From NCBI RefSeq assembly GCF_010389155.1, contig NC_057765.1:1674001-1738000 (forward strand): a DNA stretch of 64,000 nt, written 5' to 3'. The notes under the pieces were generated by a model, which had not been told where the DNA came from, searched no databases, and saw only the letters and a list, made by a program, of their open reading frames with translations. The translations under genes were made by a program, and so were the position numbers. Origin of the DNA: Erigeron canadensis (lineage: Eukaryota; Streptophyta; Magnoliopsida; Asterales; Asteraceae). This document shows positions 21,348-32,145 of this stretch, piece after piece. Each line of letters begins with the position of its first letter. The stretch's first letter is position 1.

Positions 21348-22184
21348 TCTTAATATATACTATAAGACAGTTGAACGACTTATTAACCAATCAAATCGTT
21401 CGATTTCATCAAATTGGCTTTTGATGATGTCATCATTTAGATAAACTACAAATTAAAAATCCTAATAATCATTATCCAAATATATTATTATATTAATATT
21501 TATATTAATTTGTAGAAAAAGTCTCATTAATTTACACTTTTTTGTTTTCCATCAATAATTTACACTTTTTATCCCTGAATTCTTAATTTATATTTATTTT
21601 TAGTCATCAACTTGAGAAATTTTTTTAAAATTTATAATCATTTAATTAAATAAAAAAAATTTAACATATAAAATATTTTCTTAAAAAAAATATTTATTTG
21701 AAAACTTAATGATTTATTAACAAATATTAGAAGAGTCCTAATTGTTATAAAAAAATATAAAAACAATCCTAATTATTATCATATTATCATAAAACAAGTG
21801 ATTGAAAATAAACATATGCGTGTTATGAACGTGTATCATGATTAAATACATATACTTGAATGCCAAGTTTGAGATCACAAATATGTTTATATTTTAATTC
21901 TTAATATGAGTACATCTGTTTCAAAATATATTATAATGGAGAAATTATTATATATAGCATGTGCCTTGTGAAATAACTACGGCAAACAATTCCATCAATA
22001 TGTCTAGGCTAATAATGACAGTGAGGAACCTATGATTATTGTACTACAACTTGCAAAATATAACACTTAAAACCGTGTTTTTTTTTAAAAAATTGTAAGC
22101 TTTTATGATCTAAATTTATGAAGATCTAATATTGTTAATATCGTAAATCCCGTGTCCAGTGTTGGACACGGGTCTAAAATCTAG
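21348..22184 (+). mobile_element. Non-autonomous Helitron, 837 bp
   Basis: Begins TCTTAATATATACTATAAG after A. It ends with a perfect 10-bp stem CCCGTGTCCA/TGGACACGGG (22149-22172, loop of 4), TCTAAAAT and CTAG before T. The stem is the same as in the 40754-42038 element. No Rep/helicase frame. Confidence 0.92.
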
Positions 22185-22754
22185 TAATAAGACTAATAAT
22201 AACATCATTAATGCTAAATTTTGAGAATTGAAGAACTATGATTGGTTAGTTAAATGGTAAGGTTAATAAGTTATTAGATTAGTTGATTGGTCAATAAGTT
22301 ATTGTTAAGTTTTCAAGATTAAAATTATGATAAGATTTTTTGTTTAATTTGTGGATGTAATATGTAAAAGAGATAGGTCCATAAAATTTATGTATTCTTT
22401 TGTTACAAAAGCCAAAACTACCATAAAAAGTATAATCATTAAAAAGAAGAATTTTACAAATAATATACAAATTTTTTTTATTTCAACAGAACTATATGTA
22501 TTTTTTATATTTGGTTTAGTTAATAAAGATATCGATGAAGTGGATTATGACTTTAATATTATAGTTATCCAAATATGATATATCTCCTCGAATTTTTTTA
22601 TTGTATAATTTAATTTATTTTATATTAATTAAATAAAGTAGTGTTATAATTACATGATGACATCATCAAAAATCAAATTGATGAAATCGAAAGTTATGAT
22701 TGGTTAATAAGTTATTAGGTCAGTTGTCTTTTACTATACTATTATATATAAAGA
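22185..22754 (-). mobile_element. Helitron remnant with intact 5' end
   Basis: The minus strand from 22754 reads TCTTTATATATAATAGTATA after A, a Helitron-like 5' end, followed by the GACAACTGACC and AACCAATCATAAC blocks shared with the neighbours. No hairpin or CTAG end is found before the next element, so it is truncated. Confidence 0.6.
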
Positions 22755-22794
22755 TAGTATAAAATACATTCAAAACTTTTAAACAAAATAGACT

Positions 22795-22935
22795 TTTAAA
22801 CCGAGGGCCGTTCAATTCGGCTTTCATCTTAGAGCATCCCTTTAGCCCATTTCTGAAAGAATGTAACTTAAGCCCATGGAGGCCCACTAACTTTAATAAC
22901 TCTTTCTTTTGCTAAGATCGTCCATTTTAGCTTTT
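22795..22935 (-). pseudogene. Ankyrin-AAA exon 5 fragment, copy 1
   Basis: It matches the intact exon at about 36425-36560 (shared AGAGCATCCCTTTAGCCCAT, ATGGAGGCCCACTAACTTT) but carries insertions (after GGGCCGTTCA and in GAAAGAATGTAAC) that break the frame. The flank beyond it (22960-23400) recurs after copy 2. Confidence 0.85.
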
Positions 22936-23482
22936 GTACTATATCAAGATAGAATTGGCCATGGTGCACCCCAAATAAAATAACGTTAGTATAGTCTTAA
23001 TAATATCATGTTAGAATTTAAAGTTAGTATAATATCAAAATCTTGTTAAGCTTTTTTTTTCTTCGAATAGCTCCCGAAGGCAAATCATTTGGCATTTGGC
23101 CCTTGTTAGTTTTTAACAAATCATTTGGTATTTTGGACAATCTCACCATAAGGTATCAATGTCTTATACATGTAATAAATCATGAATTGACAACTTTTAA
23201 ATTTATTAGTGACATAACCTTCAATATAATGATTGGTCTTACGAACATAATTTTCCTTGACCAATTTGATATCCATTCCATATAAGAAATGGTTGATAGA
23301 CATGGTTGATGAGCTTGAAGATTCCGATAGTTCATGTAAGTAGCTATGTCAACGACGTACAGTCTTTTCTCACAAAATTCCAATAGTCCATGTAAAAAAT
23401 ACTACTGACTTCTCATTTCAAAATTAGTCAAAATTAGTCGAACCCAAAACATGAAAGAAGTGAAACTAAAAAAAACAACCTA

Positions 23483-24301
23483 CAGTAGAACCTCTATAAT
23501 TTAATACTCGATAAAATAATAACCTCGATAAAACTAATAATTTGTCTGGTCCTAACTTGGAACCAGTACACAATTGGACCCCGATCAATAAAATAATAAG
23601 ATAATAACTTTCTTGAAACCCTAATGTAAATATATTAGTCCAATAAAACTATAAATTAATAATTCCTTAAATATTTCAAAGTTTTAGTATTGTCTAGTAA
23701 AATAATGAATCTAATCACTTGTGTTTTTTTGGGAACTTGAATCTAAATTGAGTTCATCTTTAAATGTTCTCATCGCATTTAAGAGTTGAGACATTATCTT
23801 CTCGTATTGTAACAAAAAGTTGTGAAGTGTCCAATGATCTTTTGAGAGTGTTTTATATTGTAGTTTGACTAACTTTCAGATCAAAAGTTTTGTCAAGCTA
23901 CTGCACCAAATTTTGTTGGGTACACCCTTGATGATCTCTCTTATACTTGTATAACAATTTTTGTTGTTGATTGGTCATGGACTCATAGTTGATTTTTTTA
24001 ACACCTTTTAGTTTAGAAGCCATAGTTGATGTGAGTTTAAACCTATCCTTGGGCATTGTATAGTGAGAAATCTAGAATCATGTACATTGAACTACCTTTA
24101 ATTCAAAACAATGCACTTGACAAGTTCATTTAGTTTAATGTGTCAACATAAATTAAAAATTAAAATTAAAAAGGAAAATTTTAAAGATTATATATGAATA
24201 TCTTTAAATTAATAATTTATTAATTTATCGATATAATAATATGTCAATAAATTTATAAAAAACTCCGATCCCGACATTATTAATTTATAGAGGTTTTACT
24301 G
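23483..24301. mobile_element. pogo/Tc1-mariner-like element, 819 bp
   Basis: Ends CAGTAGAACCTCTATAATTT and (reverse) CAGTAAAACCTCTATAAATT are flanked by TA on both sides, the mariner-type duplication. CAGTNAAACCTCTATAAATT is the terminal type of plant pogo-like elements. The paralogous region near 32812 lacks the element. No intact transposase. Confidence 0.88.
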
Positions 24302-24948
24302 TATATCATGAAAGAAATAAAACTAAGAATACATAATCAACTACTTTAATAACTCAAATTAACCTAAAAAGTCTTGATTGTATAAGATTAAACTATGACG
24401 GTATGACCTGTTGTATGCATATGGCTTTAAGGTTCCAAATTGTTCCCCCTGCAATCACCTGTGGTGGTTCTTGCCCATCATGATGGAAACATCAATATTA
24501 CCTTAGCTAACCAGGTATTGTGAACTACAAAGGTGGTGGCTTAGTGGTAAAAAAAAGTTTGGTCTTATAACGGCGAAAACACCTTGACCATGGAGGTCCC
24601 AAATTTGAATTCTAGGAACAAGTGGTCATGCTCCGATTTAGAGAAGAAAAAAAAAGTTATTGTGAAGAATTAGTTCTCTATTGTTTTTATTAGCCCATCT
24701 TAATTAACTGATTGTATATCATGCGTCTCTAAAATATCAAATGTTAACCATCACATAAACAGAAATTAAAAATACACAATAACTATAAAAATGAAAGATT
24801 CAAGTACATCGATACACAAACATATACAGTATTTACCCATTGCATATTTTATAAGCAAGAATACCATCTAATGACACACACACATACATGTGACATATTT
24901 TACAACAAAGAACACAATATATGTAATACATCAACAACAGAACCAATT

Positions 24949-25131
24949 TTATTGAGGATTTATCTTATTCTTATTCTTGATATCTTTAGCAACTTTTGTG
25001 ACGCCATTTACTACACACTTGGCCATCATGGTAGAAACATGCTTCTTACTTGCAGGCATAACTGTTGCATTTTTCGATTTTGATGAACCCACGTTTGCAG
25101 TGCGGTTCATCTGCTGACCATTGTCTGCCAT
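24949..25131 (-). CDS. 60-residue repeated ORF, copy C (unknown function)
   Basis: The frame opens seven codons earlier, but the shared methionine (MADNGQQMNRTANVG) is taken as start. It ends KDIKNKNKINPQ, as B and E do. The TATA-like element is weaker here (GATATAC at about 25236-25243) at the same 105-nt distance. AATAAA overlaps the stop. Upstream tandem blocks run to about 25640. No domain recognised. Confidence 0.45.
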   Translation of the reverse strand: MADNGQQMNRTANVGSSKSKNATVMPASKKHVSTMMAKCVVNGVTKVAKDIKNKNKINPQ

Positions 25132-25728
25132 TGATCTCACTTTTTCCAGCAATTCTCTAGAAAGTATATTAGTTTTGTGTGGATGTATATAACTACTAAA
25201 TATTTTTGAATATAAAGAGGTGACATTTCAATGTAGATATACACTACTGAGTTGCACACATCTCTCTATAGTTTTATTTCTATTAACAATATCCAGGAAC
25301 TTATGCTAAACTTTCATATGTATTTGTGTGTGACATATTAAGAGGTGTGTAATCTTATATGGTCTAAGTTCCACACATTTCATAGTTTTATTTGTATGTA
25401 GCATTTGGCTAACAATATCCTGGAAGTTATGCTTAACTTTCATGGTAGATTAGAGGTGTGTATTCTTAATTGGGAGCCCATATTAGTATCACTATTTTTT
25501 TATTAGTGTACCACACCGTTCAACTTTCATGGTCGACTTTCTCATAGTTTTATTTGTATGTACTGTGTCTAAGTGTGTAACAATATCCGAGAACTTGTTC
25601 TTAACTTTCATGGTTATTTGTGGGTGAATATAATGATGAATGTAAAGTTTTCATACAAGTCCCCATTTACCAACATATCAAAATAGAAACACTAACCAGA
25701 AAACATACCAAAACCATTTTACATATTA
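25132..25728 (-). promoter_or_regulatory. Upstream region of ORF copy C, tandem blocks
   Basis: Same block series as copies A, B, D and E (AGCATTTGGCTAACAATATC, GTGTGTAATCTTATATGG). It includes a short foreign stretch at about 25465-25520 (GGGAGCCCATATTAGTATCA) absent from the other copies. It ends in ACCATTTTACATA, where the Helitron/MULE cluster is inserted. Confidence 0.5.
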
Positions 25729-25999
25729 CTAGCACGGTACCCGCGCGATGCAGCGGTAGTCATGACGGTGATGGTGTGATGGTTGGGCAACGGGTGGTGA
25801 TGGAGCGACGTTGAGTTGTGTATATAATTGATGTAAAAGGTTAATGGACATATTTTAAAACATAAAGAATTGATAGTGTGATTTAATCATTAATGTTTAA
25901 TAGGTAGTGTGTGTGAAAGTATTTTTAAGGGGTGCCAAATGAAAATATTACATATTTTCAACATTACCAAAAATAAAAAGGGATATTCTTTTTATAATA
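25729..25999 (-). mobile_element. Short Helitron, tandem copy 1 (5' end missing)
   Basis: The 3' end on the minus strand is CGCGCGGGTACCGTGCTAG before T. The body matches the next element (TTGATGTAAAAGGTTAATGG, GTGTGATTTAATCATTAATG). The TCTATACTATA start is replaced by the 3' end of the next copy. Confidence 0.75.
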
Positions 26000-26270
26000 C
26001 TAGCACGGTACCCGCGCTATGCGGTGGTGGTTGTGGCGGCGACGGTATAATGGTTGGACGACTGTTGGTGGTGGAGCGACGGTGAGTTGTGTATATAATT
26101 GATGTAAAAGGTTAATGGACATATTTTAAATGATAAAGGACTGACAGTGTAATTTAATCATTAATGTTAAAAGGATAGTGTATATGAAAGTATTTTAAGG
26201 GGTGTTAAGTGAAAATATGTAAACATTACCAAAAATAAAAAGGACTATTCTTTTTATAATATAGTATAGA
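26000..26270 (-). mobile_element. Short Helitron, tandem copy 2
   Basis: 5' end TCTATACTATATTATAAAAA after A; 3' end ATAGCGCGGGTACCGTGCTAG-type before T (CTAG at 26000-26003). The two copies are both 271 bp and lie head to tail. No coding capacity. Confidence 0.8.
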
Positions 26271-26283
26271 TAGTATAGATATA

Positions 26284-27258
26284 GAGTAAATTACACAGAT
26301 GGTACCTAAAGTATACCTCAGATTACTCTTTTGATACAAACTTTTGAACTTTCACTCGGATCATACCTAAACTTGCACTTTTCCACATTGATCATACCCA
26401 ACGTTTCATTTTTCCACTCGGACCATACCTATCACTAACGGTTGTCTATTTGGCCATTAAGTCAGGCCACGTGTCGTGCACGTGAGGTATCAAATACGTT
26501 ATTTCATGTATATTTCACGTATCATCCGTGTAATTTATTTTAAAACTAATTATAAAAAAGTTTAAACTTTTATTTATATTCATTTATTAAGTTGGGTAGA
26601 TATGATATTTCGTATGAGAAAATTATATATATATTTTTCATATTTTTGTATTATCTTTTGAATAAATTTTCATTAAAAGATACAAATAAATTGTAAAAAT
26701 TAAAAAATAAAAACAAAAAATGATACAAATAAGTTGTAAAAGTAAAAGATATAAAACAAAAAATAAAAACGTCCTCATTATTCTCACCATTGTTTCATCA
26801 ATATAATAAATAATAATAAAAAATATAATAATAAAAATAACAAGTTAATAATAGGAAACTTTATATGCATGATTTTATCAAAATAATAATAATAATAATA
26901 ACAATAATAATAATAATAATAAACTTTTTTTTCATTGAAAAACAAACAAAAATATTTTTTTATAAAAAATATATCTACCAAACTTAGTAAATATATAAAA
27001 AAAATATAAATATAAATTACATGGATGATACCTGAAGTACACATGAAATTACGTGTTTGCACGACACGTGGTTTGGCTTAATGACCAAATAGACAACCGT
27101 TAGTAATAAGTATGGTCTGAGTGGAAAAGTAAAACTTTGGGTATATATGATCAGTGTTGAAAAGTACAAGTTTAGGTATGTTCTTAGTGGAAATTCAAAA
27201 GTTTGTATTAAAAGAGTAATCTGGGGTATACTTTAGATAACATGCGTGTAATTTACTC
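26284..27258. mobile_element. Long-TIR element (MULE-like), 975 bp
   Basis: Both ends read GAGTAAATTACAC inward and the mirror continues for over 200 bp (AGATTACTCTTTTGATACAA; AACGGTTGTCTATTTGG). The centre is AT-rich with (TAA)n. Flanks ATAGATATA and TATTATATA are only weakly alike, so the target duplication is not proven. No transposase. Confidence 0.75.
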
Positions 27259-27264
27259 TATTAT

Positions 27265-27450
27265 ATATCTAGATTCAAGTGATGAAGTTTTCAGATGGAG
27301 CATAACTGATGGATTGTACCAGTAGATAAGAAATATAAACTGAAAATATTCAGGGCTAATGTAAATAATAAATCAGCAACTTCATTATACTTAAGTTACA
27401 AGTTCATTGTTTCCACCACTTACTTGAATGGCTGCTATAAAAGTTACAAA
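27265..27450. repeat. Duplicate of the ankyrin-AAA 3' flank
   Basis: Matches 34535-34710 next to the intact gene (ATTCAAGTGATGAAGTTTTC, TACAAGTTCATTGTTTCCAC). In the intact copy this block directly continues the ACCATTTTACATA sequence, so the 1.5 kb of transposons before it are an insertion. Confidence 0.85.
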
Positions 27451-27524
27451 CCTCCATACAACCATTGCGTCATGTGCGTATAAATAGGGAAATCTAATTG
27501 GAATCTGATGTTCTTCTTGTTCTT

Positions 27525-27860
27525 TAGCACTGGAAATTATGGACACACATAGTGTCACGAATTCTAGTGGGCTGAGACGCTGAGTCTCGAGCAAACAAGA
27601 CATAGGCAGATGAAATTCATGGACCAGATATATAAGCATATCGTTGCACCATGGAGGATTTATATGAAAAAGAAACCTTACCTACAGAATAAGAAATGCA
27701 ATACATTCAATCTGTATGGTTTTTGTTTGAACTTGTTTATGTTGTTTATTTTCTTTTCTTTATTTTTATTTATTTTCTTGGGATACTAGTGATCTTTACC
27801 TTTCATTAAAGTTTTCAATCAGCTTCTGTTTAATTTGTCATTGTAGTATAACACTTAGAG
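27525..27860 (+). pseudogene. Broken Agenet gene 3' fragment, second
   Basis: Pieces match 15120-15180 (GACACACATAGTGT, TCTAGTGGG), the ENT segment (ATGGAGGATTTATATGAA) and the 3' flank near 15970-16095 (TTTGAACTTGTTTATGTTG). Large internal losses leave no usable frame. Confidence 0.7.
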
Positions 27861-27986
27861 GTGGGGGAAGCGGTCTACTCGAGTCGGGTCGGGTCATGTT
27901 AACATTCAATACGAGTTATGGGTCAACATAACCCGACTCTTTTTGACCGGTACCCAACTTAGTTTATTGTGACTGCTATACATGGT

Positions 27987-28215
27987 AAAAGAAAAAGAAA
28001 ATTCTAATGCCGTTTTTTACGGATTTTGGGTCCCAATACCGTCTTCGATGATGTATGGGAGAGGTTGAAATGTAAACAGTCTTACCTTTACCAAAGGTAG
28101 AGAGCCTGTCCAGGGTCTACCAAAGGTAGAAAAATACCTCCAGCCTTGTTGGCCGGACATGAGAATCGAACCCTTGACTTTTATCTCCAAAGACAAAGGT
28201 TCCAACCACTGCTAC
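27987..28215 (-). mobile_element. tRNA-derived SINE
   Basis: On the minus strand TGTGTAGCAGTGGTTGG resembles an A box and AAGGGTTCGATTCTC a B box. The body with CTCTCTACCTTTGGTAAAGG and CAACCTCTCCCATACATC resembles Au-type plant SINEs. ACATGGT occurs on both sides (27980-27986, 28216-28222). It interrupts a duplicated block otherwise matching 16270-16310. Confidence 0.7.
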
Positions 28216-28337
28216 ACATGGTCCTTGCTATTTTTGTTCACTATGACGGGTATGACTAGTTGTATGCATATGGCCTTAAGGTTCCAAATTTTCCCCCCTG
28301 CAATCATCTTTGATGTTTCTTGGCCAGTATGATTACT

Positions 28338-28727
28338 ATCGGTGGCGGAATTAGAAACGAAAGTGACTGGTAGCACGATTTTTTTCCACTAGTCTTGTAT
28401 CGGCATAAAGTAACGATAACAATAATGACTAAATTGTTATGATTTTTAGCATTTTTAGCTCTTTATAATGGATTTTAAGAATTTTTTGGCCCTTTTAATA
28501 GTTTGTATTTATCATTTACTTGTACAAATACAATTTTATAAGTTTTATTAATAAAAAAATGCTTCAAAAATTTTAAGTTGGTTATATTAACCGGTATTCC
28601 ATATTTATTTGACTCGTAACATCAATAAAAAATACATCATTTTTCAAAAAATTTGAACTACAAGAATTTAACGGACGGGTAGCCCGCGCTATCCCTTAGC
28701 TCTATATGGTTCAATTCCGCCCCTGAT
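28338..28727. mobile_element. Possible TIR element, 390 bp
   Basis: Ends ATCGGTGGCGGAATT and (reverse) ATCAGGGGCGGAATT mirror each other. The interior matches no other unit of the array, so it is an insertion. Target duplication uncertain. Confidence 0.5.
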
Positions 28728-29016
28728 AACTGCATTTTGTTTAACTGTTTCTCTATTATATAAAATGTAATACCTGTCACCATTTCACAAACAGAACTTC
28801 AAAATACACAATAACGTTAAAACTGAAAAAATCAGGTACATTAATACACAAACATATATAGTATTTACGTATTACAGTTTTTAATAAGCAAGAGAATCTA
28901 ATGACAAGTCAAATTTTATAAACAAGGATACAATCTAAGAACACACACATACATATGACATACAGTATTTTATAACAAAGAACATCAATATATGTAATAC
29001 ATCTACTGAAACATTT

Positions 29017-29199
29017 TTATTGAGGGTTTATTTTATTCTTATTCTTGTAATCACTAGCAACTTTTGTGACGCCCTCTACTACACACTTGGCCATCATGGT
29101 AGAAACATGCTTCTTGGTTGCAGGCATAACTGTTGCATTTTTTGATTTTGATGGACCTATGTTTGTAGTGCGGTTCATCTGCTGACTGTTGTCTGCCAT
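29017..29199 (-). CDS. 60-residue repeated ORF, copy D (unknown function)
   Basis: Begins MADNSQQMNRTTNIGPSKSK and ends SDYKNKNKINPQ, grouping with copy A. The frame is open 28 codons further upstream (leader ending LLKKKRS), as in E. TATA-like run at 29304-29313, 105 nt upstream. AATAAA overlaps the stop. No domain recognised; no indels against the other copies. Confidence 0.45.
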   Translation of the reverse strand: MADNSQQMNRTTNIGPSKSKNATVMPATKKHVSTMMAKCVVEGVTKVASDYKNKNKINPQ

Positions 29200-29680
29200 T
29201 GATCTTTTCTTTTTCAACAATTCTCTAGAAATTATATTACTTTTGTGTGGATATATATAATTACAAAATATTTTGAATATCAAAGAGGTGGAATATCAAT
29301 GTGTATATATATACTAGTAAGTTGCACACACCTCTCTATAGTTTTATTTGTATAACAATTCTAGGAACTTATGCTTAAATTTCATATCTATTTGGGGGTG
29401 ACATATTAAGGGGTGTATTCTTATATATGGTGAAGTTTCACATATTTCATAGTTTTATTTGTTTGTAGTATTTGGCTAACAATATCCTAGAACTTATGCT
29501 TAACTTTCATGGTAGAGTAGAGGTGTGTATTCTTAATTATATGGTCGACTTTCTATTAATTTGATTTGTATATATGTAGCGTGTCTGACAATATCCTAGA
29601 ACTTATTCTTAGCTTTCATGGGTATTTGTGGGTGAATATAAAGGTGAACTAATGTAAAGTTTTCATACAAGTTATCTTTC
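29200..29680 (-). promoter_or_regulatory. Upstream region of ORF copy D, tandem blocks
   Basis: TATA-like run, then the same degenerate blocks (ACATATTAAGGGGTGTATTC, TTTGGCTAACAATATCCTAG, TATGGTCGACTTTCTATT). Confidence 0.5.
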
Positions 29681-30274
29681 ACAAACATAAGATACAAATT
29701 ACTTTTAGATGTGGGAATTTTGAGTTTTCACCCATTTACCTACAAATGGGTCAATTTGGGTATTTTTATCGCTAATAGGCCACAATGCTAAACGTGTAAA
29801 ACTCATAAAATAGCTCAAAAGATCGGGTTAAATGGGTCGAAAGCTGCTCCCAAAAGGACACATTAGATAAACAAGAGATCTTAAATATAACTTAATCAAA
29901 AACTCGAATTATAAGTGAAATGATAATACATAAGCTTCTTAGATCACTTGACATAGTCTATTCTATAACCAAAAGAGGAAGTTAGGTATACAGCTGACAC
30001 TCTTGAGAGCCCTTCCTGGGCCTAGAATTCCCGCCCACCGCTACACCCCCGTCCTTCCCCCTTCTTTTTTTCATTAAACTTAATCTAAAGTTGATCTTCT
30101 CATGTAGTCATGTAAGCTTTTATTTATCTTTTACAACCCTAATTCTCTCATTTGAAACCTATTTTTCTCTACCTTTCTCTGTAACGGTGATCTTTACTCC
30201 CCTAAAATCCTCTTCTTTATAACCATATAAATTAATTCATATAAAATGCATTCAAACTTTTGAACCAAATAGAC
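29681..30274. other. Duplicated intron-like block and unassigned sequence
   Basis: 29730-29850 matches intron 5 of the ankyrin-AAA gene (about 36010-36120, CAATTTGGGT and AATAGGCCACAATGC). The stretch 29985-30230 (GAATTCCCGCCCACCGCTAC and pyrimidine-rich sequence) has no match elsewhere in the window and may be an insertion of unknown type. Confidence 0.5.
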
Positions 30275-30460
30275 TTTTAAACCAAAGGCCCTTCGGCTTT
30301 CATCTTAGAGCATCCCTTTAGCCCATTTCTGAAGCTGTAACTTAAGCTTATGGAGGCCCACTAACTTTAATTATTCTTTTGCAAGCTCATCCATTTTAGC
30401 TTTTGTTTCACACCATGCTTCAATTGCTGTTCATTTTCTCTGCGCTTCTAAGTTGAATAT
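30275..30460 (-). pseudogene. Ankyrin-AAA exon 5 fragment, copy 2
   Basis: Matches 36420-36600 (CTTTCATCTTAGAGCATCCC, CATGGAGGCCCACTAACTTT-like, TGCTTCAATTGCTGTTC) with small deletions relative to the intact exon. No Walker A end is attached. Non-functional. Confidence 0.85.
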
Positions 30461-30549
30461 ACTATATCAAAATAGAATTGGCCATGGTGCACCCCAGATA
30501 ATTTAACGTTAGTATAATCTTAATAACATCATGTTAGTATTTAACGTTA

Positions 30550-30835
30550 TTGTACTTTCCATTATAACTTACTGGTTGAGCACCAGCTTTATATATTGGA
30601 GGTCTCGAGTTCAAGACATGGGAAAGACATTTAAGGGAGTTGTGAAGCAGGTTTGAATTCTACAGCATGGGCAAGGTTTTATCCCAACTAAATGTCATGC
30701 CTTCAGGCGGTTTAGTTGAGAGTTTCTCTTCCTGCTAGGAATTGAGGGTGAGGGAGTTCTAGCAGACATAGTTAAGACAACGTAAACTAAATCTCCTGTT
30801 GCGAGCAAATGATTCACATCTTTCAAAACAAAAAA
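30550..30835 (+). mobile_element. SINE-like retroelement, 286 bp
   Basis: Flanked by a 12-bp perfect direct repeat TATTTAACGTTA (30538-30549 and 30836-30847) and ending in an A-rich tail CAAAACAAAAAA. ACTGGTTGAGCACC and GGTCTCGAGTTCAAGAC resemble Pol III boxes A and B. The duplicate at about 23010 is uninterrupted (TTAGAATTTAAAGTTAG), an empty site. Confidence 0.85.
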
Positions 30836-30929
30836 TATTTAACGTTACTATAATATTTAAATCTTGTGAAGCTTGTTATTTTTAAATAGCTCTCGAAGGC
30901 AAATCATTTGCCATTTGACACTAATTAAA

Positions 30930-31060
30930 GGGAAGTGATATTCATACAAAATAATTTATCCATCTACAACAAATATACATATTGTAATGCACAGAATACA
31001 ACTGAATGATGCAAATATTATTGTAGATATCTAATATTTGTTGTAGCAATATCATTTCCT
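30930..31060. mobile_element. Short TIR element (MITE)
   Basis: GGGAAGTGATATT at the left mirrors GGAAATGATATT at the right. TAATTAAA and TTATTAAA flank it (7 of 8 match). The matching region at about 23105 lacks it. Same terminal type as 5584-5714. Confidence 0.65.
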
Positions 31061-31180
31061 CTTATTAAATTCTAACAAATCATTTGATAAAGCAAAATTC
31101 TGCTCCGCCACCAATAAGATATCAATGTCTTATACATGTAATAAATCATGAATCGACAACTTTTAACCTTATAAATAACA

Positions 31181-31989
31181 GGAAGAGTTATTTAAAAACC
31201 TTTAAAAGAAAAACACGTAAATTATTTTGGACTACACATTCTCTCTCCTTTTTTTTCTCTTCAATAAAAAATGAAAATTCATTTAAATCATTCAAAATGT
31301 TTTATCTCACAAACCGTATATCGTTAGATGAAAAAAAATATGGGTAGTCTTAAAATTCCGTTCTCTTTCATTAGAGATGCGACTCGATATAGTTTTGAAG
31401 ACTTTTTAATTTTTGTTTTTCCCCTTGTATTTGTGTAGTTACACATGTGTAGTATCTTTGTTTTCACATGTAGATAACTAAATGACCATCTGTATGACTG
31501 TACACCACAATGAAAGTTAAGGTTTGTGGGGCCTGTCAGTCTATGGCGGGGCCATAGCAGTTAAGGGCGGAGCCCATTAGGTAGATCACTTATCACCGAT
31601 CACCCATATGGCTTATCACACTCTATGACTTATCACGTTATGACCTATCGCCCCCTGTGACCTATCACCCCCACCAGCTACCCTTTATGAATTTCTTGAA
31701 GGGCGAAACCCATTTTGAATCACAATTTCGTTTAACCTACTCATGTGTAGGTTGTGTGTAAGTACAAACAAAAGTAAAATTAAAAAGTCGTTAAAAGTAT
31801 ATCGAGTCGCATTTCTAATGAAAGAAACGAAATTTTAAGACTATCCATACTTTTTCCATCTAACGATGTATGGTTTGTAAGATAAAGCATTTTGAATGAA
31901 TTTTCATTTTTTACGGAAGAGGGAGAAAAGGAGAGAGAATGTGCGGTTCTCGCATTCTTCTTTTTAGAGTTTTCGAGATAACTCACCCC
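31181..31989. mobile_element. Long-TIR element (MULE-like), 809 bp
   Basis: Arms of about 210 bp mirror each other (31181-31395 and 31780-31989: CACATTCTCTCTCC, GATGCGACTCGATATA, TTCATTAGA). Flanks TAAATAACA and AACATAACA match at 7 of 9. The duplicate near 23200 lacks it. The centre has the same CCTATCACC minisatellite and ACACATGTGTA palindromes as the MULE at 17598, although the TIRs differ. Confidence 0.8.
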
Positions 31990-32145
31990 AACATAACATA
32001 ACTTTTAAAATAATGATTGACCTTACAAAAATAATTTTCGTTCAACTTTTATTTTAACGAAGTGAAAAGAATGCGACCAATTGAAAAATATAAAAAGGTC
32101 CGCATTATCAATTTGATATGCATTCAATATAAGAAATGGTTGATA

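Noticed and set aside
22185..22754. Complete third Helitron
   Set aside because: The 5' end is good but there is no 3' hairpin or CTAG before T, so it is listed only as a remnant.
26784..27062. 92-codon ORF with a poly-Tyr run
   Set aside because: Translation of the (TAA)n microsatellite within the long-TIR element.
31084..31347. 87-codon ORF similar to the minus-strand ORF at 31780-31986
   Set aside because: Their similarity reflects the inverted arms of the long-TIR element, not a gene family.
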